The notes under the pieces are model-generated. The model did no database searches. It saw only the letters and a list, made by a program, of their open reading frames with translations, and was not told the origin of the DNA. A program made the translations under genes and the position numbers. This document shows, piece by piece, positions 1 to 8,958 of a stretch of 64,000 nucleotides of DNA (the stretch's first letter is position 1; each line of letters starts with the position of its first letter). The DNA comes from Lachnocurva sp045579705. GTDB taxonomy: Bacteria; Bacillota; Clostridia; Lachnospirales; Lachnospiraceae. The DNA is taken from the NCBI GenBank assembly GCA_045579705.1, contig JAZNMP010000019.1, positions 1 to 64,000 on the forward strand, read 5' to 3'.

Positions 1-138
1 TGAAGCCCCCTCCAAGATGAGATGTCCCTGTTCTTAAAGAACATAAGATCCCTTGAAGAGTACAAGGTAGATAGGGCAGAGGTGGAAGTGTGGTGACACA
101 TGGAGCTGACTGTTACTAATAGATCGAAGGCATGATCA
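1..138 (+). rRNA. rrl: 23S ribosomal RNA, 3' end (partial)
   Basis: The first ~138 bases match the conserved 3' end of bacterial 23S rRNA: a GAAGCCCCC start, a GGTAGATAGG block, the GTGTGGTGACACATGGAGCTG stem and the closing TACTAATAGATCGAAGG. The rest of the rRNA operon lies upstream of the window. The exact 3' end is estimated from where similarity stops. No 5S rRNA follows; a tRNA-Cys comes next after about 85 bases. Confidence 0.93.
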
Positions 139-223
139 ATAATTTACTCAGTAGAAGATAAATCTGTATGAAGTTTTGAGGGTGCGTGAATTCGCACAGT
201 ATGATAAAATATATAATGTGCAA

Positions 224-294
224 GGCGACATAGCCAAGTGGTAAGGCAAAGGTCTGCAACACCTCTATCACCAGTTCGAATCTGGTTGTCGCCT
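224..294 (+). tRNA. trnC: tRNA-Cys (GCA)
   Basis: A 71-base cloverleaf: acceptor stem GGCGACA (224-230) pairs with TGTCGCC (287-293), the anticodon loop CTGCAAC carries GCA, and the T arm is CCAG-TTCGAAT-CTGG. The discriminator base is T294, as expected for tRNA-Cys. CCA is not encoded. It is probably co-transcribed with the rRNA, since no promoter is obvious between them and a terminator follows directly. Confidence 0.97.
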
Positions 295-297
295 TTT

Positions 298-328
298 AAG
301 CTCTGAGAGAAATCTCGGAGCTTTTTTT
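298..328 (+). terminator. Rho-independent terminator after tRNA-Cys
   Basis: An 11-bp stem AAGCTCTGAGA / TCTCGGAGCTT with one G-U pair and a 4-base loop, followed by a T run. It ends the rRNA-tRNA transcript. Confidence 0.9.
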
Positions 329-454
329 ATGCGTGTTATTAATTTCTGAATATTTTGAAAATATAGTGTACTTTTTAATCGACTTCTATATAATGAGAAT
401 TAGTTATATAGAAATAAAGGTTCATTATGGTTTATAGTTTCAGGAGGTTTCAAA

Positions 455-3400
455 ATGAAACAGCTTACGTACTATATATCTAATAAACTTATACTTGAAA
501 GTACATTATATACAATAAAAAATACGAGAGAATATGATGAAGCTAATAGTATCTTAGCTTTGATGTATATTAATGGTTTAACAGAGGAAGAATCAAAAGG
601 ATATTCCGATTATATAAAACAGACTCTTACGAAGGCTATGATAGCAGGAGTTTCGGTAGTTACCAGCAATAACTTTAAGAATGAAAAAGGGTTTTCTTTA
701 TCGGTACTATTCTTTGATTCTTCATCAGTTTCATTTTTAGAATTTGATAGTGATGATTATACAGATGATGATGTAATGAAGTCTTTAAATGAAGAATTGG
801 TTGATAAAAGGGACGTTAAGACTGTCCTTTGTTATCCTGTTGGTTCAAATTGTGATTTTACAAAGATTCTTTCTGAGACATCAAATAAATATAATAATAT
901 AGCTTTCTTTGGCTTGATGGCTGGATCAAGAAAGTGTGAGGAAAATGAAGCAGAAGATTTTGTACCAAGGCCGTCAAATGTAGCTTCACAACTATACTCA
1001 ACAAATGAAGACGATAGATTAAAGTATATATTAAACTATGATCCAAATTTATATCCTTATGTATTTGGTGATAAATATCATACGAGGGGATATTTGTTTG
1101 TTTTGATATCAGGTCAGAAATTGAATATTTGCACTAAGTATATACTGGGATGGAATACGTTAGGTAGAGCGCATGTTATTACTAAACTTGAAAATGATGA
1201 TGGGGGCAACTCTTGTATCGTTGAAATTGATGGTAAACCAGCTGGAGATATTTATAAAAAGTATTTGGATGTTGATCTAGATGAAAATTTTCTGGATAAC
1301 GTATGTGAATTTCCTATTATTATTAATAGAGAGAGCACAAGTATAGCTCGAGTACCAATGTTTTATGGAGATAACAAAGAACTGTATTTTTCGGGCGATA
1401 TTGACATAGATGAGAAGATTAAGTTGTCGTTTACAAATCCGGAAGACTTAATTGACATGTCACGTCAGGCAGCATTTGATGTCTCAGAATTTGCTCCTGA
1501 AGCGATTATGCTGTCTGTTTGTTTTAACAGATTCTATTTTCTTCGAGAAAAGCAGGAGATTGAAAGAGACTTTTTTAAAGAAATACATTCGGATACTTTA
1601 TATGGTTTTGGCAGATATGAAATTCTTAAACATAATAATGAAGGTGGTATTCTTAATAGTGCAATTGTAGTTTTAGCATTTCGAGAAGGTGAGAAAAAAG
1701 AGCATTCTAATAAATTATTAATTGAAAAGCCTCTTAGAAAGAATAAAGTTAAACCGTTAGCAGAAAGACTACATACATTTATCGATACTGCAACTAAAGA
1801 CTTAGAGGAGGCATATGATGCGGCGGAAAAAGCAAATGATGCAAAATCTCTGTTTTTATCTAATATGTCCCATGAGATTAGAACGCCTATAAATGCAATA
1901 CTGGGAATGTCTGAAATGATAACTCGAGAGAGTAAAGAAGAAAGTATTGTAAAATACTCTAGCAATATTCTTCGAGCGAGCTACAATCTCCTCGGAATAG
2001 TGAATGATATACTTGATTTTTCAAAGATTGAAGCGGGAAAGATGGATATCATACCGGTTGAATACGAGAGTGCTTCGCTTATTAATGATATCGTCACAAT
2101 GATTAGAATTAGAATGGGAGAAAAAGAAGTTGAGCTGGTAACGGATATAGCTGAGGATATACCTTATTTATTAATCGGTGATGAAATTAGAATAAAACAG
2201 GTTATTATGAATATACTTTCTAATTCTGTTAAATACACCGAAAAAGGTAAAATTACACTTAAAATCAGATCAACTAAAATATCAGATTCGAAGGTAAGGA
2301 TAAAAGTTACCGTATCTGATACAGGAATCGGAATTAAGGAGGAAGATTTACCAAAATTATTTAATACTTTTGAGCGAATAGAAGAGAGAAGAAATCGTAC
2401 CATTGAAGGAACGGGTTTGGGAATGAATATTACTCGAAATCTATTAAGGAGAATGGGTTCAGATATAGAGATTAAGAGTGAATATGGAAAGGGAACAGAA
2501 GTAAGTTTTGAGCTAGACCAGGAAATAAAGGACAGTACACCTATAGGTAGTATTGAGACTGCATTAAATAGATCAGAGCAGGAAAATCATGAGGACGATA
2601 CTGTCTTAATAGCTCCAAATGCAAGGATTCTCGTTGTTGATGATACTGTAGTAAATCTATTTGTTGTTGAGAATTTACTTCGTAGAACACAGATAAGTAT
2701 AGACACAGCAGAGAGCGGAAAGAGATGTATAGAATTAGTAAAAAAGAATAAATATGATTTGATATTCTTAGATCATAGAATGCCTGAAATGGATGGTGTT
2801 GAAACTCTTAATGAGATGAAAAAATTGCCTGAATTAAAGGGAACACCTGTAATAGCATTAACAGCAAATGCAATTTCAGGATCTAAGGAATTCTATTTGG
2901 AAAAAGGTTTTGATGATTATATTTCAAAGCCTATTGAAGGTGTAAAGCTTGAGAAGATGATAATGAATCATCTTCCAAAAGAAAAATACAAGCTGAAGAA
3001 GAATCTTCAGATTGAAGATAATACGATGATTCCTGATGAGATAGTAAACTCAATTCTAATCAATGAAGAGAATGGAATCCAGAATTGTGCTTCTAAGAAA
3101 ACTTACTTAGAGACATTGAAAGTGTATTATGAAACACTCGATGATAAAAAGAAACAGATACAAGAGGCATATGAGAATCGTGATTTAGAGAACTTCATGA
3201 TTAATGTTCATTCATTAAAGAGTACTTCAAAGATTATAGGAGCTTTAACATTAGGTAATTATGCAGAGAGAATAGAAGAAGCATGTAACCAGAAAGCTCT
3301 CGAATTTGTACATATTAATTATCCGGAATTAATCGTACAGATACAGAAGATATCTCAGCTTTTGAACTACACATTCAACGAGAAGATAGAGGAAAGCAAG

Positions 3401-3616
3401 AAAAAAGAGGCAACGCCGGATATTGTGCGAGATGCTTTTTACACAATGGCTGAACTGGCACAGGTATATGACTATGATAACATGGGAATGCTGTTCAAGC
3501 GTTTTGAGGAATACGAAATACCAGAGAAGTATTTAGAGCAGTATAACCGATTTGAGAAAGCCTATAAAAAAGCAGATTGGGATGGTATGTTTGAGGTAAT
3601 AAAGGAGGTTTTATGA
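455..3616 (+). CDS. FIST-domain hybrid sensor histidine kinase with receiver and Hpt domains
   Basis: A 1053-residue sensor. Residues ~1-370 resemble the FIST N and C sensory domains, thought to bind small ligands such as amino acids. There is no clear membrane segment, so sensing is probably cytoplasmic. A short coiled coil leads to a HisKA domain with H473 in the SHEIRTP motif. An HATPase follows with N-box, DTGIG and GTGLGM motifs, then a receiver with D729/D730 and phospho-acceptor D773. An Hpt-like domain has H919 in a VHSLKS context, and a ~90-residue helical tail ends the protein. This is a complete internal His-Asp-His relay. The start has a good RBS (CAGGAGG). The stop overlaps the next gene by 4 bases, so the two proteins are translationally coupled partners. 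The signal is unknown. Confidence 0.92.
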   Translation: MKQLTYYISNKLILESTLYTIKNTREYDEANSILALMYINGLTEEESKGYSDYIKQTLTKAMIAGVSVVTSNNFKNEKGFSLSVLFFDSSSVSFLEFDSDDYTDDDVMKSLNEELVDKRDVKTVLCYPVGSNCDFTKILSETSNKYNNIAFFGLMAGSRKCEENEAEDFVPRPSNVASQLYSTNEDDRLKYILNYDPNLYPYVFGDKYHTRGYLFVLISGQKLNICTKYILGWNTLGRAHVITKLENDDGGNSCIVEIDGKPAGDIYKKYLDVDLDENFLDNVCEFPIIINRESTSIARVPMFYGDNKELYFSGDIDIDEKIKLSFTNPEDLIDMSRQAAFDVSEFAPEAIMLSVCFNRFYFLREKQEIERDFFKEIHSDTLYGFGRYEILKHNNEGGILNSAIVVLAFREGEKKEHSNKLLIEKPLRKNKVKPLAERLHTFIDTATKDLEEAYDAAEKANDAKSLFLSNMSHEIRTPINAILGMSEMITRESKEESIVKYSSNILRASYNLLGIVNDILDFSKIEAGKMDIIPVEYESASLINDIVTMIRIRMGEKEVELVTDIAEDIPYLLIGDEIRIKQVIMNILSNSVKYTEKGKITLKIRSTKISDSKVRIKVTVSDTGIGIKEEDLPKLFNTFERIEERRNRTIEGTGLGMNITRNLLRRMGSDIEIKSEYGKGTEVSFELDQEIKDSTPIGSIETALNRSEQENHEDDTVLIAPNARILVVDDTVVNLFVVENLLRRTQISIDTAESGKRCIELVKKNKYDLIFLDHRMPEMDGVETLNEMKKLPELKGTPVIALTANAISGSKEFYLEKGFDDYISKPIEGVKLEKMIMNHLPKEKYKLKKNLQIEDNTMIPDEIVNSILINEENGIQNCASKKTYLETLKVYYETLDDKKKQIQEAYENRDLENFMINVHSLKSTSKIIGALTLGNYAERIEEACNQKALEFVHINYPELIVQIQKISQLLNYTFNEKIEESKKKEATPDIVRDAFYTMAELAQVYDYDNMGMLFKRFEEYEIPEKYLEQYNRFEKAYKKADWDGMFEVIKEVL

Positions 3617-4380
3617 AAAAGAAAATATTGATAATCAGGCAGAGTACTTCCTTTATGGTGGACGCTATCATTAATAATCTTTCTGCGGCTGGATTTGAGG
3701 TTGAGCAATGTGATACAACGATTAAGGATTTTTCTAGCAAGATGGAAGATGTAGATATTCTGCTCTTGTACATAGGAAATGGTGTTACCGATATCCGTGA
3801 TATGCTCGTTTTTGTCAAAGATGTGGTGATAGAGAAAGAAAAATATTTGAATGTAATCGGAGATAAAAAGGATATTGATGACCTTTTTATTACCATCTCA
3901 GAAGAGAAAATAAGCAAAATATTCTATCGTCCTCTGGACTTAAAAGTGCTGGTTGAAGAACTTGAGAAAGAAGTAGAGGGAATTCAGTCTGAGCAAAGAA
4001 AAAAGAACATATTACTAGTAGACGATGATATTGCTTACTTAAAGACTATCAAGAATTGGATGTCTGATTTGTATCATATTTCGATAGTAAGTTCAGGAAT
4101 GCAGGCTATAACTTTTATTGCAAAGAATAAGCCGGATTTAATACTATTGGATTATGAAATGCCTGTAACTTCGGGTCCTAAGGTTCTGGAAATGATCAGA
4201 AGCGAAGTCGATTCATCAGATATTCCGGTTATTTTCCTCACGGGAAAGGGGGATAAAGAAAGTGTTACGAAAGTTATAGAACTTAGGCCGGATGGATACA
4301 TATTAAAGAATACTGGAAGAGAAAAGTTGAGAGAAATAATTGAAGATTTCTTTGAGCAGCGTAAGGCAAAAAGTTATTAG
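3613..4380 (+). CDS. Two-receiver response regulator without DNA-binding output
   Basis: A 255-residue protein coupled to the kinase by an ATGA overlap. The C-terminal half (~132-250) is a standard receiver: acidic pocket D137-D139, phospho-acceptor D180 in LILLDYEMP, and a conserved T in the FLTGKG strand. The N-terminal half has receiver-like strand order but YIGNG where the phospho-acceptor should be, so it looks like a pseudo-receiver. No HTH or enzymatic output domain follows. It probably works by protein-protein interaction or as a phosphate sink for the upstream hybrid kinase. Receiver assignment is firm; the N-terminal interpretation is inference. Confidence 0.86.
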   Translation: MKKKILIIRQSTSFMVDAIINNLSAAGFEVEQCDTTIKDFSSKMEDVDILLLYIGNGVTDIRDMLVFVKDVVIEKEKYLNVIGDKKDIDDLFITISEEKISKIFYRPLDLKVLVEELEKEVEGIQSEQRKKNILLVDDDIAYLKTIKNWMSDLYHISIVSSGMQAITFIAKNKPDLILLDYEMPVTSGPKVLEMIRSEVDSSDIPVIFLTGKGDKESVTKVIELRPDGYILKNTGREKLREIIEDFFEQRKAKSY

Positions 4381-4389
4381 TATTAGACG

Positions 4390-4418
4390 TTGACTTATCA
4401 ACATTTGCATAATATAAT
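4390..4418 (+). promoter_or_regulatory. Sigma-A promoter of tyrS
   Basis: TTGACT at 4390-4395 and TATAAT at 4413-4418 with an ideal 17-base spacer, just upstream of the tyrosine T-box leader. Confidence 0.85.
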
Positions 4419-4439
4419 CAAGAGGTTAATTGAATAAAA

Positions 4440-4690
4440 GGCTATGAAGGGACCCAGTAGATTAAGAATCCTCGATAGAGAGAGTCATCGGTTGGTGAGA
4501 GATGATGAGAGCTCTTAATTGAATTACTTCCTGGAGCTTCGCACTGAACTTGTTTTAAACGATAATAGGCTGCGACGGTTTCAACCGTTATATTGATAAT
4601 TAAGGTAGTGAGAATTCACTATGAACAAAGGTGGTACCACGATAATAATCGTCCTTTGATCCAGAAATGGATTGAAGGACGTTTTTTTTA
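4440..4690 (+). promoter_or_regulatory. Tyrosine T-box leader (tRNA-Tyr-sensing attenuator)
   Basis: The leader starts with a stem I region whose specifier TAC (Tyr) is at 4525-4527 after a GAAT context. It includes the diagnostic T-box AAAGGTGGTACCACG at 4627-4641, whose UGGU pairs with the uncharged tRNA 3' end. It ends in a terminator hairpin at 4650-4681 (CGTCCTT...AAGGACG) followed by eight T. Uncharged tRNA-Tyr should favour the antiterminator and let transcription reach tyrS at 4733. Established mechanism; the specifier matches the downstream gene. Confidence 0.95.
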
Positions 4691-4732
4691 ATTTGATTTA
4701 AGTTATATCTTTATAATAGAAAGGAAAAGAAG

Positions 4733-5950
4733 ATGAAAATTTACGACGAATTAGTAGAAAGAGGCTTGATCGCTCAGGTTACTGACGAAGCTGAAATCAG
4801 AGAAATGGTTGATAATGGAAAGGCTACTTTCTATATTGGTTTCGACCCAACAGCAGATTCACTTCATGTAGGTCACTTTATGACTCTTTGCCTTATGAAG
4901 AGACTTCAGATGGCTGGAAACACACCTATTGCCCTTCTAGGCGGTGGAACGGGAATGGTTGGTGATCCTTCAGGAAGAACTGATATGAGACAGATGCTTA
5001 CAAAAGAGCAGATTAATCACAATATCGAATGCTTTAAGAAGCAGATTTCTAGATTTATCGACTTTTCAGATGGCAAGGCTATTCTCGCTAATAACGCAGA
5101 TTGGCTTTTAGATTTGAATTATGTAGAACTTCTTCGCGAAGTAGGTCCTCATTTCTCTGTAAACAGAATGCTTACAGCTGAATGTTATAAGCAGAGAATG
5201 GAGAGAGGTCTTTCTTTCCTCGAGTTCAACTACATGATCATGCAGGGATATGATTTCTACATGCTTTACCAGAAATATGGATGTAACATGGAATTCGGTG
5301 GAGATGATCAGTGGAGCAACATGTTAGCTGGTACAGAACTCGTTCGTCGTAAGCTTGGTAAAGACGTTTATGCTATGACTATTAACCTTCTTACAAATTC
5401 AGAAGGAAAAAAGATGGGCAAGACTCAGAAGGGTGCAGTATGGCTCGATGCTGAGAAAACTTCTCCATATGATTTCTTCCAGTACTGGAGAAATGTCGAT
5501 GATGCTGATGTAATCAAGTTCTTAAAGATGCTTACATTCCTTCCATTAGAAGAAATTAAAGCTATGGAAGATTGGAAGGATGCGAAGCTTAATGAAGCAA
5601 AGGAAATCCTCGCATTCGAAATTACAAAGTTAGTACATGGCGAAGAAGAGGCTAAGAAAGCGCTTGAAACATCTCATGCTGCTTTTTCAACTGGAAGTAT
5701 TGAAAACATGCCTAAGTTCACTCTTTCAGATGATGACTTTACAGACGGTGAAATCGATATCCGTAAGATAATGCAGGCTTGTGGTTTTGTTTCTTCACTT
5801 TCAGAAGGAAAGAGAGCAGTAGAGCAGGGTGGTGTATCAGTTAACAATGAAAAAATTACTGATCCATTCAAGAAGTTTACTAAAGATGATTTCAAATCAG
5901 ACTTCTTGTTAAAGAAGGGAAAGAAGAAATTCGTAAAAGTCGAAGCATAG
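4733..5950 (+). CDS. tyrS: Tyrosine--tRNA ligase
   Basis: A 405-residue class I synthetase that charges tRNA-Tyr in the cytoplasm. The HIGH-type motif is HVGH near residue 47, the tyrosine pocket shows GGDDQWSN, and the KMSKS-type motif is KMGKT. A C-terminal S4-like RNA-binding domain carries the anticodon-arm contacts. Length fits the E. coli-type TyrRS family. Translation starts at ATG after an AAAGGAAAAGAAG site. Expression is controlled by the T-box leader directly upstream. The PAP2 gene follows after 25 bases and may be co-transcribed. Confidence 0.97.
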   Translation: MKIYDELVERGLIAQVTDEAEIREMVDNGKATFYIGFDPTADSLHVGHFMTLCLMKRLQMAGNTPIALLGGGTGMVGDPSGRTDMRQMLTKEQINHNIECFKKQISRFIDFSDGKAILANNADWLLDLNYVELLREVGPHFSVNRMLTAECYKQRMERGLSFLEFNYMIMQGYDFYMLYQKYGCNMEFGGDDQWSNMLAGTELVRRKLGKDVYAMTINLLTNSEGKKMGKTQKGAVWLDAEKTSPYDFFQYWRNVDDADVIKFLKMLTFLPLEEIKAMEDWKDAKLNEAKEILAFEITKLVHGEEEAKKALETSHAAFSTGSIENMPKFTLSDDDFTDGEIDIRKIMQACGFVSSLSEGKRAVEQGGVSVNNEKITDPFKKFTKDDFKSDFLLKKGKKKFVKVEA

Positions 5951-5975
5951 TTTGTTAACAGCTGAGGTGATTTAA

Positions 5976-6521
5976 ATGAATATTGAATTGCAGATATTAC
6001 ATTGGTTTCAGGGGCTTCATAATCCGGTTTTAGACAAGATTATGATAGTAATAACATCATTAGGAAATGCCGGAGCTTTTTGGGTATTACTTACAATCTT
6101 GATGCTAATTTTTTCAAAGAAATCAAAGAAGATGGCCTGGACCTCAGGAGTTGCACTGTTACTTTCTTTAATAGTTGTAAATTTGATTCTAAAAAATACA
6201 GTGTGTCGTGAGCGTCCTTGCTGGATTGACGATAGTGTAAAGATGCTCATAAAGATTCCAAAGGATTTCTCATTCCCATCGGGACATTCATCTGCTTCAT
6301 TTGCTTCGGCTGTTTCTATCTTTCTCTACAGGAAGAGAGAGGGAATTTGTGCAATAGTTCTCGCATCGTTGATAGCGATATCTAGAATGTATTTGTTTGT
6401 ACATTGGCCGACCGATGTATTAGTAGGAATTCTATTGGGAATTACTGAAGCTATAGTTGCTTACTTTATAGTGCGTTTCGTTTATAAAAGATTCATTGAT
6501 AAACGTGTTAAAACTGCATAG
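5976..6521 (+). CDS. PAP2-family membrane phosphatase
   Basis: A 181-residue integral membrane protein with about five or six hydrophobic segments. It carries all three PAP2 signature motifs: K-x6-RP (KNTVCRERP), PSGH (SFPSGHSSAS) and SR-x5-H-x3-D (SRMYLFVHWPTD). Family members remove phosphate from undecaprenyl pyrophosphate or from phosphatidic acid and its relatives on the outer membrane face. A role in recycling the wall lipid carrier is plausible but not shown by sequence. RBS GAGGTGA precedes the ATG. It follows tyrS closely; a new promoter starts right after it. Confidence 0.9.
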   Translation: MNIELQILHWFQGLHNPVLDKIMIVITSLGNAGAFWVLLTILMLIFSKKSKKMAWTSGVALLLSLIVVNLILKNTVCRERPCWIDDSVKMLIKIPKDFSFPSGHSSASFASAVSIFLYRKREGICAIVLASLIAISRMYLFVHWPTDVLVGILLGITEAIVAYFIVRFVYKRFIDKRVKTA

Positions 6522-6526
6522 AATCA

Positions 6527-6555
6527 TTGATAACGCTAGGATTAGCGGATATAAT
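6527..6555 (+). promoter_or_regulatory. Promoter with palindromic spacer upstream of the zinc-ribbon/metG operon
   Basis: TTGATA (6527-6532) and TATAAT (6550-6555) are 17 bases apart. The spacer contains the perfect inverted repeat CGCTA-GGAT-TAGCG (6534-6547), placed where a repressor would block RNA polymerase. The promoter assignment is good; the operator idea is inference. Confidence 0.7.
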
Positions 6556-6590
6556 AATTAAAGGTAATTTTTTTAGAAAAGGGGTAAGCT

Positions 6591-6950
6591 ATGGATGAAT
6601 TTTTAGACAGAGTATCTGATACAGTGATGACAGCTGGTAGAGTCGTTTCTGATAAGGCTAAGAATGTAACAGATATTACAAAGGCAAAGTACGAATTAAG
6701 TACAAAAGAATCAGAGCTAAAGGATAAATATAGACTTATCGGTGAGAGATTCTATGAGGAGCATAAAGATGATCATGATGCTTCTTATGATGAAGTCTTT
6801 GGAGAAATCGAAGGACTTAAAAATGAAATCGAAGATATCAACGACAGAATCGTTGGTTTAAAAGGATCAAGACTTTGCCCAAGTTGTGGAGCAGAGGTCT
6901 CAGAAGGAGCAAACTTCTGCACAAAATGCGGATCTGCGCTCAACAAATAA
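6591..6950 (+). CDS. Small coiled-coil protein with C-terminal zinc ribbon
   Basis: A 119-residue protein with no signal peptide. Residues 1-90 are charged and helical, probably coiled coil. The C-terminus is a double-CxxC zinc ribbon (CPSCG...CTKCG). Such proteins are common in Firmicutes and mostly uncharacterised; the ribbon may bind zinc and mediate protein or nucleic-acid contacts. It leads the operon containing metG, which starts 24 bases downstream. RBS AAGGGG. No specific function can be assigned. Confidence 0.75.
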   Translation: MDEFLDRVSDTVMTAGRVVSDKAKNVTDITKAKYELSTKESELKDKYRLIGERFYEEHKDDHDASYDEVFGEIEGLKNEIEDINDRIVGLKGSRLCPSCGAEVSEGANFCTKCGSALNK

Positions 6951-6974
6951 ATAATAGGAGATATAGTTTTAAAG

Positions 6975-8945
6975 ATGGCTAACAGAGGAAAATATTACAT
7001 TACAACTGCGATTGCTTATACTTCAGGTAAGCCACATGTTGGAAATACATATGAAGTCGTTCTAGCCGACGCAATTGCTAGATTTAAGAGACAGGAAGGT
7101 TATGATGTATTCTTCATGACTGGAACTGATGAACATGGACAGAAGATTGAGAACAAGGCAAATGAAGCTGGAGTTACTCCAAAGGAATTTGTAGATAAAA
7201 CATCGGGTGAAGTTCATAGAATCTGGGATATCGTAAATGCTTCTTATGATAAATTCATGAGAACAACTGATAAAGACCATGAAGAGCAGGTTCAGAAGAT
7301 TTTTAAGAAGCTCTACGATAAGGGCGATATTTATAAGGGACATTATGAAGGAATGTACTGTACACCTTGCGAGTCTTTCTGGACAGAGTCACAGCTTGTA
7401 GATGGAAAATGTCCTGACTGTGGTAGAGAAGTAACACCTGCAAAGGAAGAAGCATATTTCTTTAAGATGAGCAAATATGCGGATAGACTAATCGAATATA
7501 TTGAAAGCCATCCAGAATTTATACAGCCAGTTTCTAGAAAAAATGAGATGATGAATAACTTCCTGAAACCAGGACTTCAGGATCTCTGTGTTTCTAGAAC
7601 ATCTTTCAAATGGGGTATCCCAGTTGATTTTGACCCAAAACATGTAGTTTATGTATGGCTTGATGCGCTTACAAACTATATTACAGGCATCGGATATGAT
7701 GTAGATGGAAATTCATCTGACAGATTTAAAGCTAATTGGCCTGCTGATCTTCATCTAATCGGAAAAGATATCATCAGATTCCATACTATTTATTGGCCAA
7801 TCTTCCTAATGGCGTTGGATCTGCCGCTTCCAAAGAAAGTATTTGGACATCCATGGCTGATTCAGGCAAATGGAAAGATGAGTAAATCAAAAGGAAATGT
7901 TATCTATGCGGATGATTTGGTAGATATCTTTGGCGTAGATGCAGTCAGATATTTCTTAATTCATGAGATGCCATTTGAAAACGATGGAGTTCTTTCATGG
8001 GAACTACTCGTAGAGCGAATCAATTCAGATCTAGCAAATACAGTAGGAAATCTCGTAAAGAGAACTATTTCAATGACAAACAAATACTTTGATGGTGAAG
8101 TAAGAGATATGGGAGTTGCTGAAGATATCGATGCTGAATTTAAATCAGTTATTACAGGAACTCGCGATAAAGTAGAAGCGAAGATGGAAACTCTCCATGT
8201 AGCGGATGCGCTTACAGAAGTAATTAATCTCTTTAAGAGATGTAATAAATACATCGATGAGACAGAGCCATGGGTTCTCGCAAAGGATGAGGAAAAAGCT
8301 GATAGACTCAGAACTGTTCTATATAACCTTACAGAAGGTATTAATATCGGAGCAGCATTGTTGAAAGCATATCTTCCAAACACTTCTGCAAAGATTCTGG
8401 AGCAGATTAATACTACTGAAGTGGAATATGATGAACTTGATAAGTTTGGACATTATCCAAATGGAAACAAGGTAACTAGTGATCCAGAAATTTTGTTCGA
8501 AAGACTTAAGGTTGAAGAAATCCTGGAAAAAGCGAAGGAAATCGAAGCAGCACAGAAAGCAGCAAATGCTGTAAATGAGCCAGAAGAAGCTGAATCAGGA
8601 GAAACTATCGAACATAAAGATTTCATCGAATATGAAGATTTTGAAAAGATAGAACTTCGAACAGGAAAAGTAATTTCATGTGAACCTGTTCCAAAGAGCA
8701 AGAAACTGCTTTGCTTCCAGATTCAGTCGGGATCAGAGAAGCGACAGATTATCTCTGGAATACGTAAGTATTATGAACCTGAAGAATTAGTTGGAAAAAC
8801 AGTAGTATATGTTGCAAATATGAAACCAGCAAAATTGGCTGGAATGTTATCTGAAGGAATGATTCTTTCTGCAGAAGATAGCGATGATAATATTTCTGTA
8901 ATTACAACACAGAGAGACGTAAAGAGTGGAGCAGAGGTTCTCTAA
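6975..8945 (+). CDS. metG: Methionine--tRNA ligase with C-terminal tRNA-binding domain
   Basis: A 656-residue class I synthetase that charges elongator and initiator tRNA-Met. The HIGH-type motif is HVGN (KPHVGNTYE), a zinc knuckle CTPC...CPDC lies near 130-150, and KMSKSKGN is near residue 300. The anticodon domain follows. The last ~105 residues form an EMAP/Arc1p-like OB domain (FEKIELRTGKV...) used for tRNA binding and dimerisation. Length fits the dimeric bacterial form. The RBS (TAGGAGA) is about 14 bases from the ATG, farther than usual. tatD and rsmA follow in the usual Firmicutes order. No T-box precedes it. Confidence 0.97.
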   Translation: MANRGKYYITTAIAYTSGKPHVGNTYEVVLADAIARFKRQEGYDVFFMTGTDEHGQKIENKANEAGVTPKEFVDKTSGEVHRIWDIVNASYDKFMRTTDKDHEEQVQKIFKKLYDKGDIYKGHYEGMYCTPCESFWTESQLVDGKCPDCGREVTPAKEEAYFFKMSKYADRLIEYIESHPEFIQPVSRKNEMMNNFLKPGLQDLCVSRTSFKWGIPVDFDPKHVVYVWLDALTNYITGIGYDVDGNSSDRFKANWPADLHLIGKDIIRFHTIYWPIFLMALDLPLPKKVFGHPWLIQANGKMSKSKGNVIYADDLVDIFGVDAVRYFLIHEMPFENDGVLSWELLVERINSDLANTVGNLVKRTISMTNKYFDGEVRDMGVAEDIDAEFKSVITGTRDKVEAKMETLHVADALTEVINLFKRCNKYIDETEPWVLAKDEEKADRLRTVLYNLTEGINIGAALLKAYLPNTSAKILEQINTTEVEYDELDKFGHYPNGNKVTSDPEILFERLKVEEILEKAKEIEAAQKAANAVNEPEEAESGETIEHKDFIEYEDFEKIELRTGKVISCEPVPKSKKLLCFQIQSGSEKRQIISGIRKYYEPEELVGKTVVYVANMKPAKLAGMLSEGMILSAEDSDDNISVITTQRDVKSGAEVL

Positions 8946-8958
8946 TAGAGAGTTAGTT

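Noticed and set aside
183..198. Hairpin GTGCG-TGAATT-CGCAC after the 23S gene as a terminator
   Set aside because: No T run follows and the tRNA-Cys lies downstream; more likely an rRNA processing stem.
8926..8958. Upstream start for tatD inside metG
   Set aside because: Adds eleven residues not seen in the family; ATG 8959 gives the canonical MIFETHAH start.
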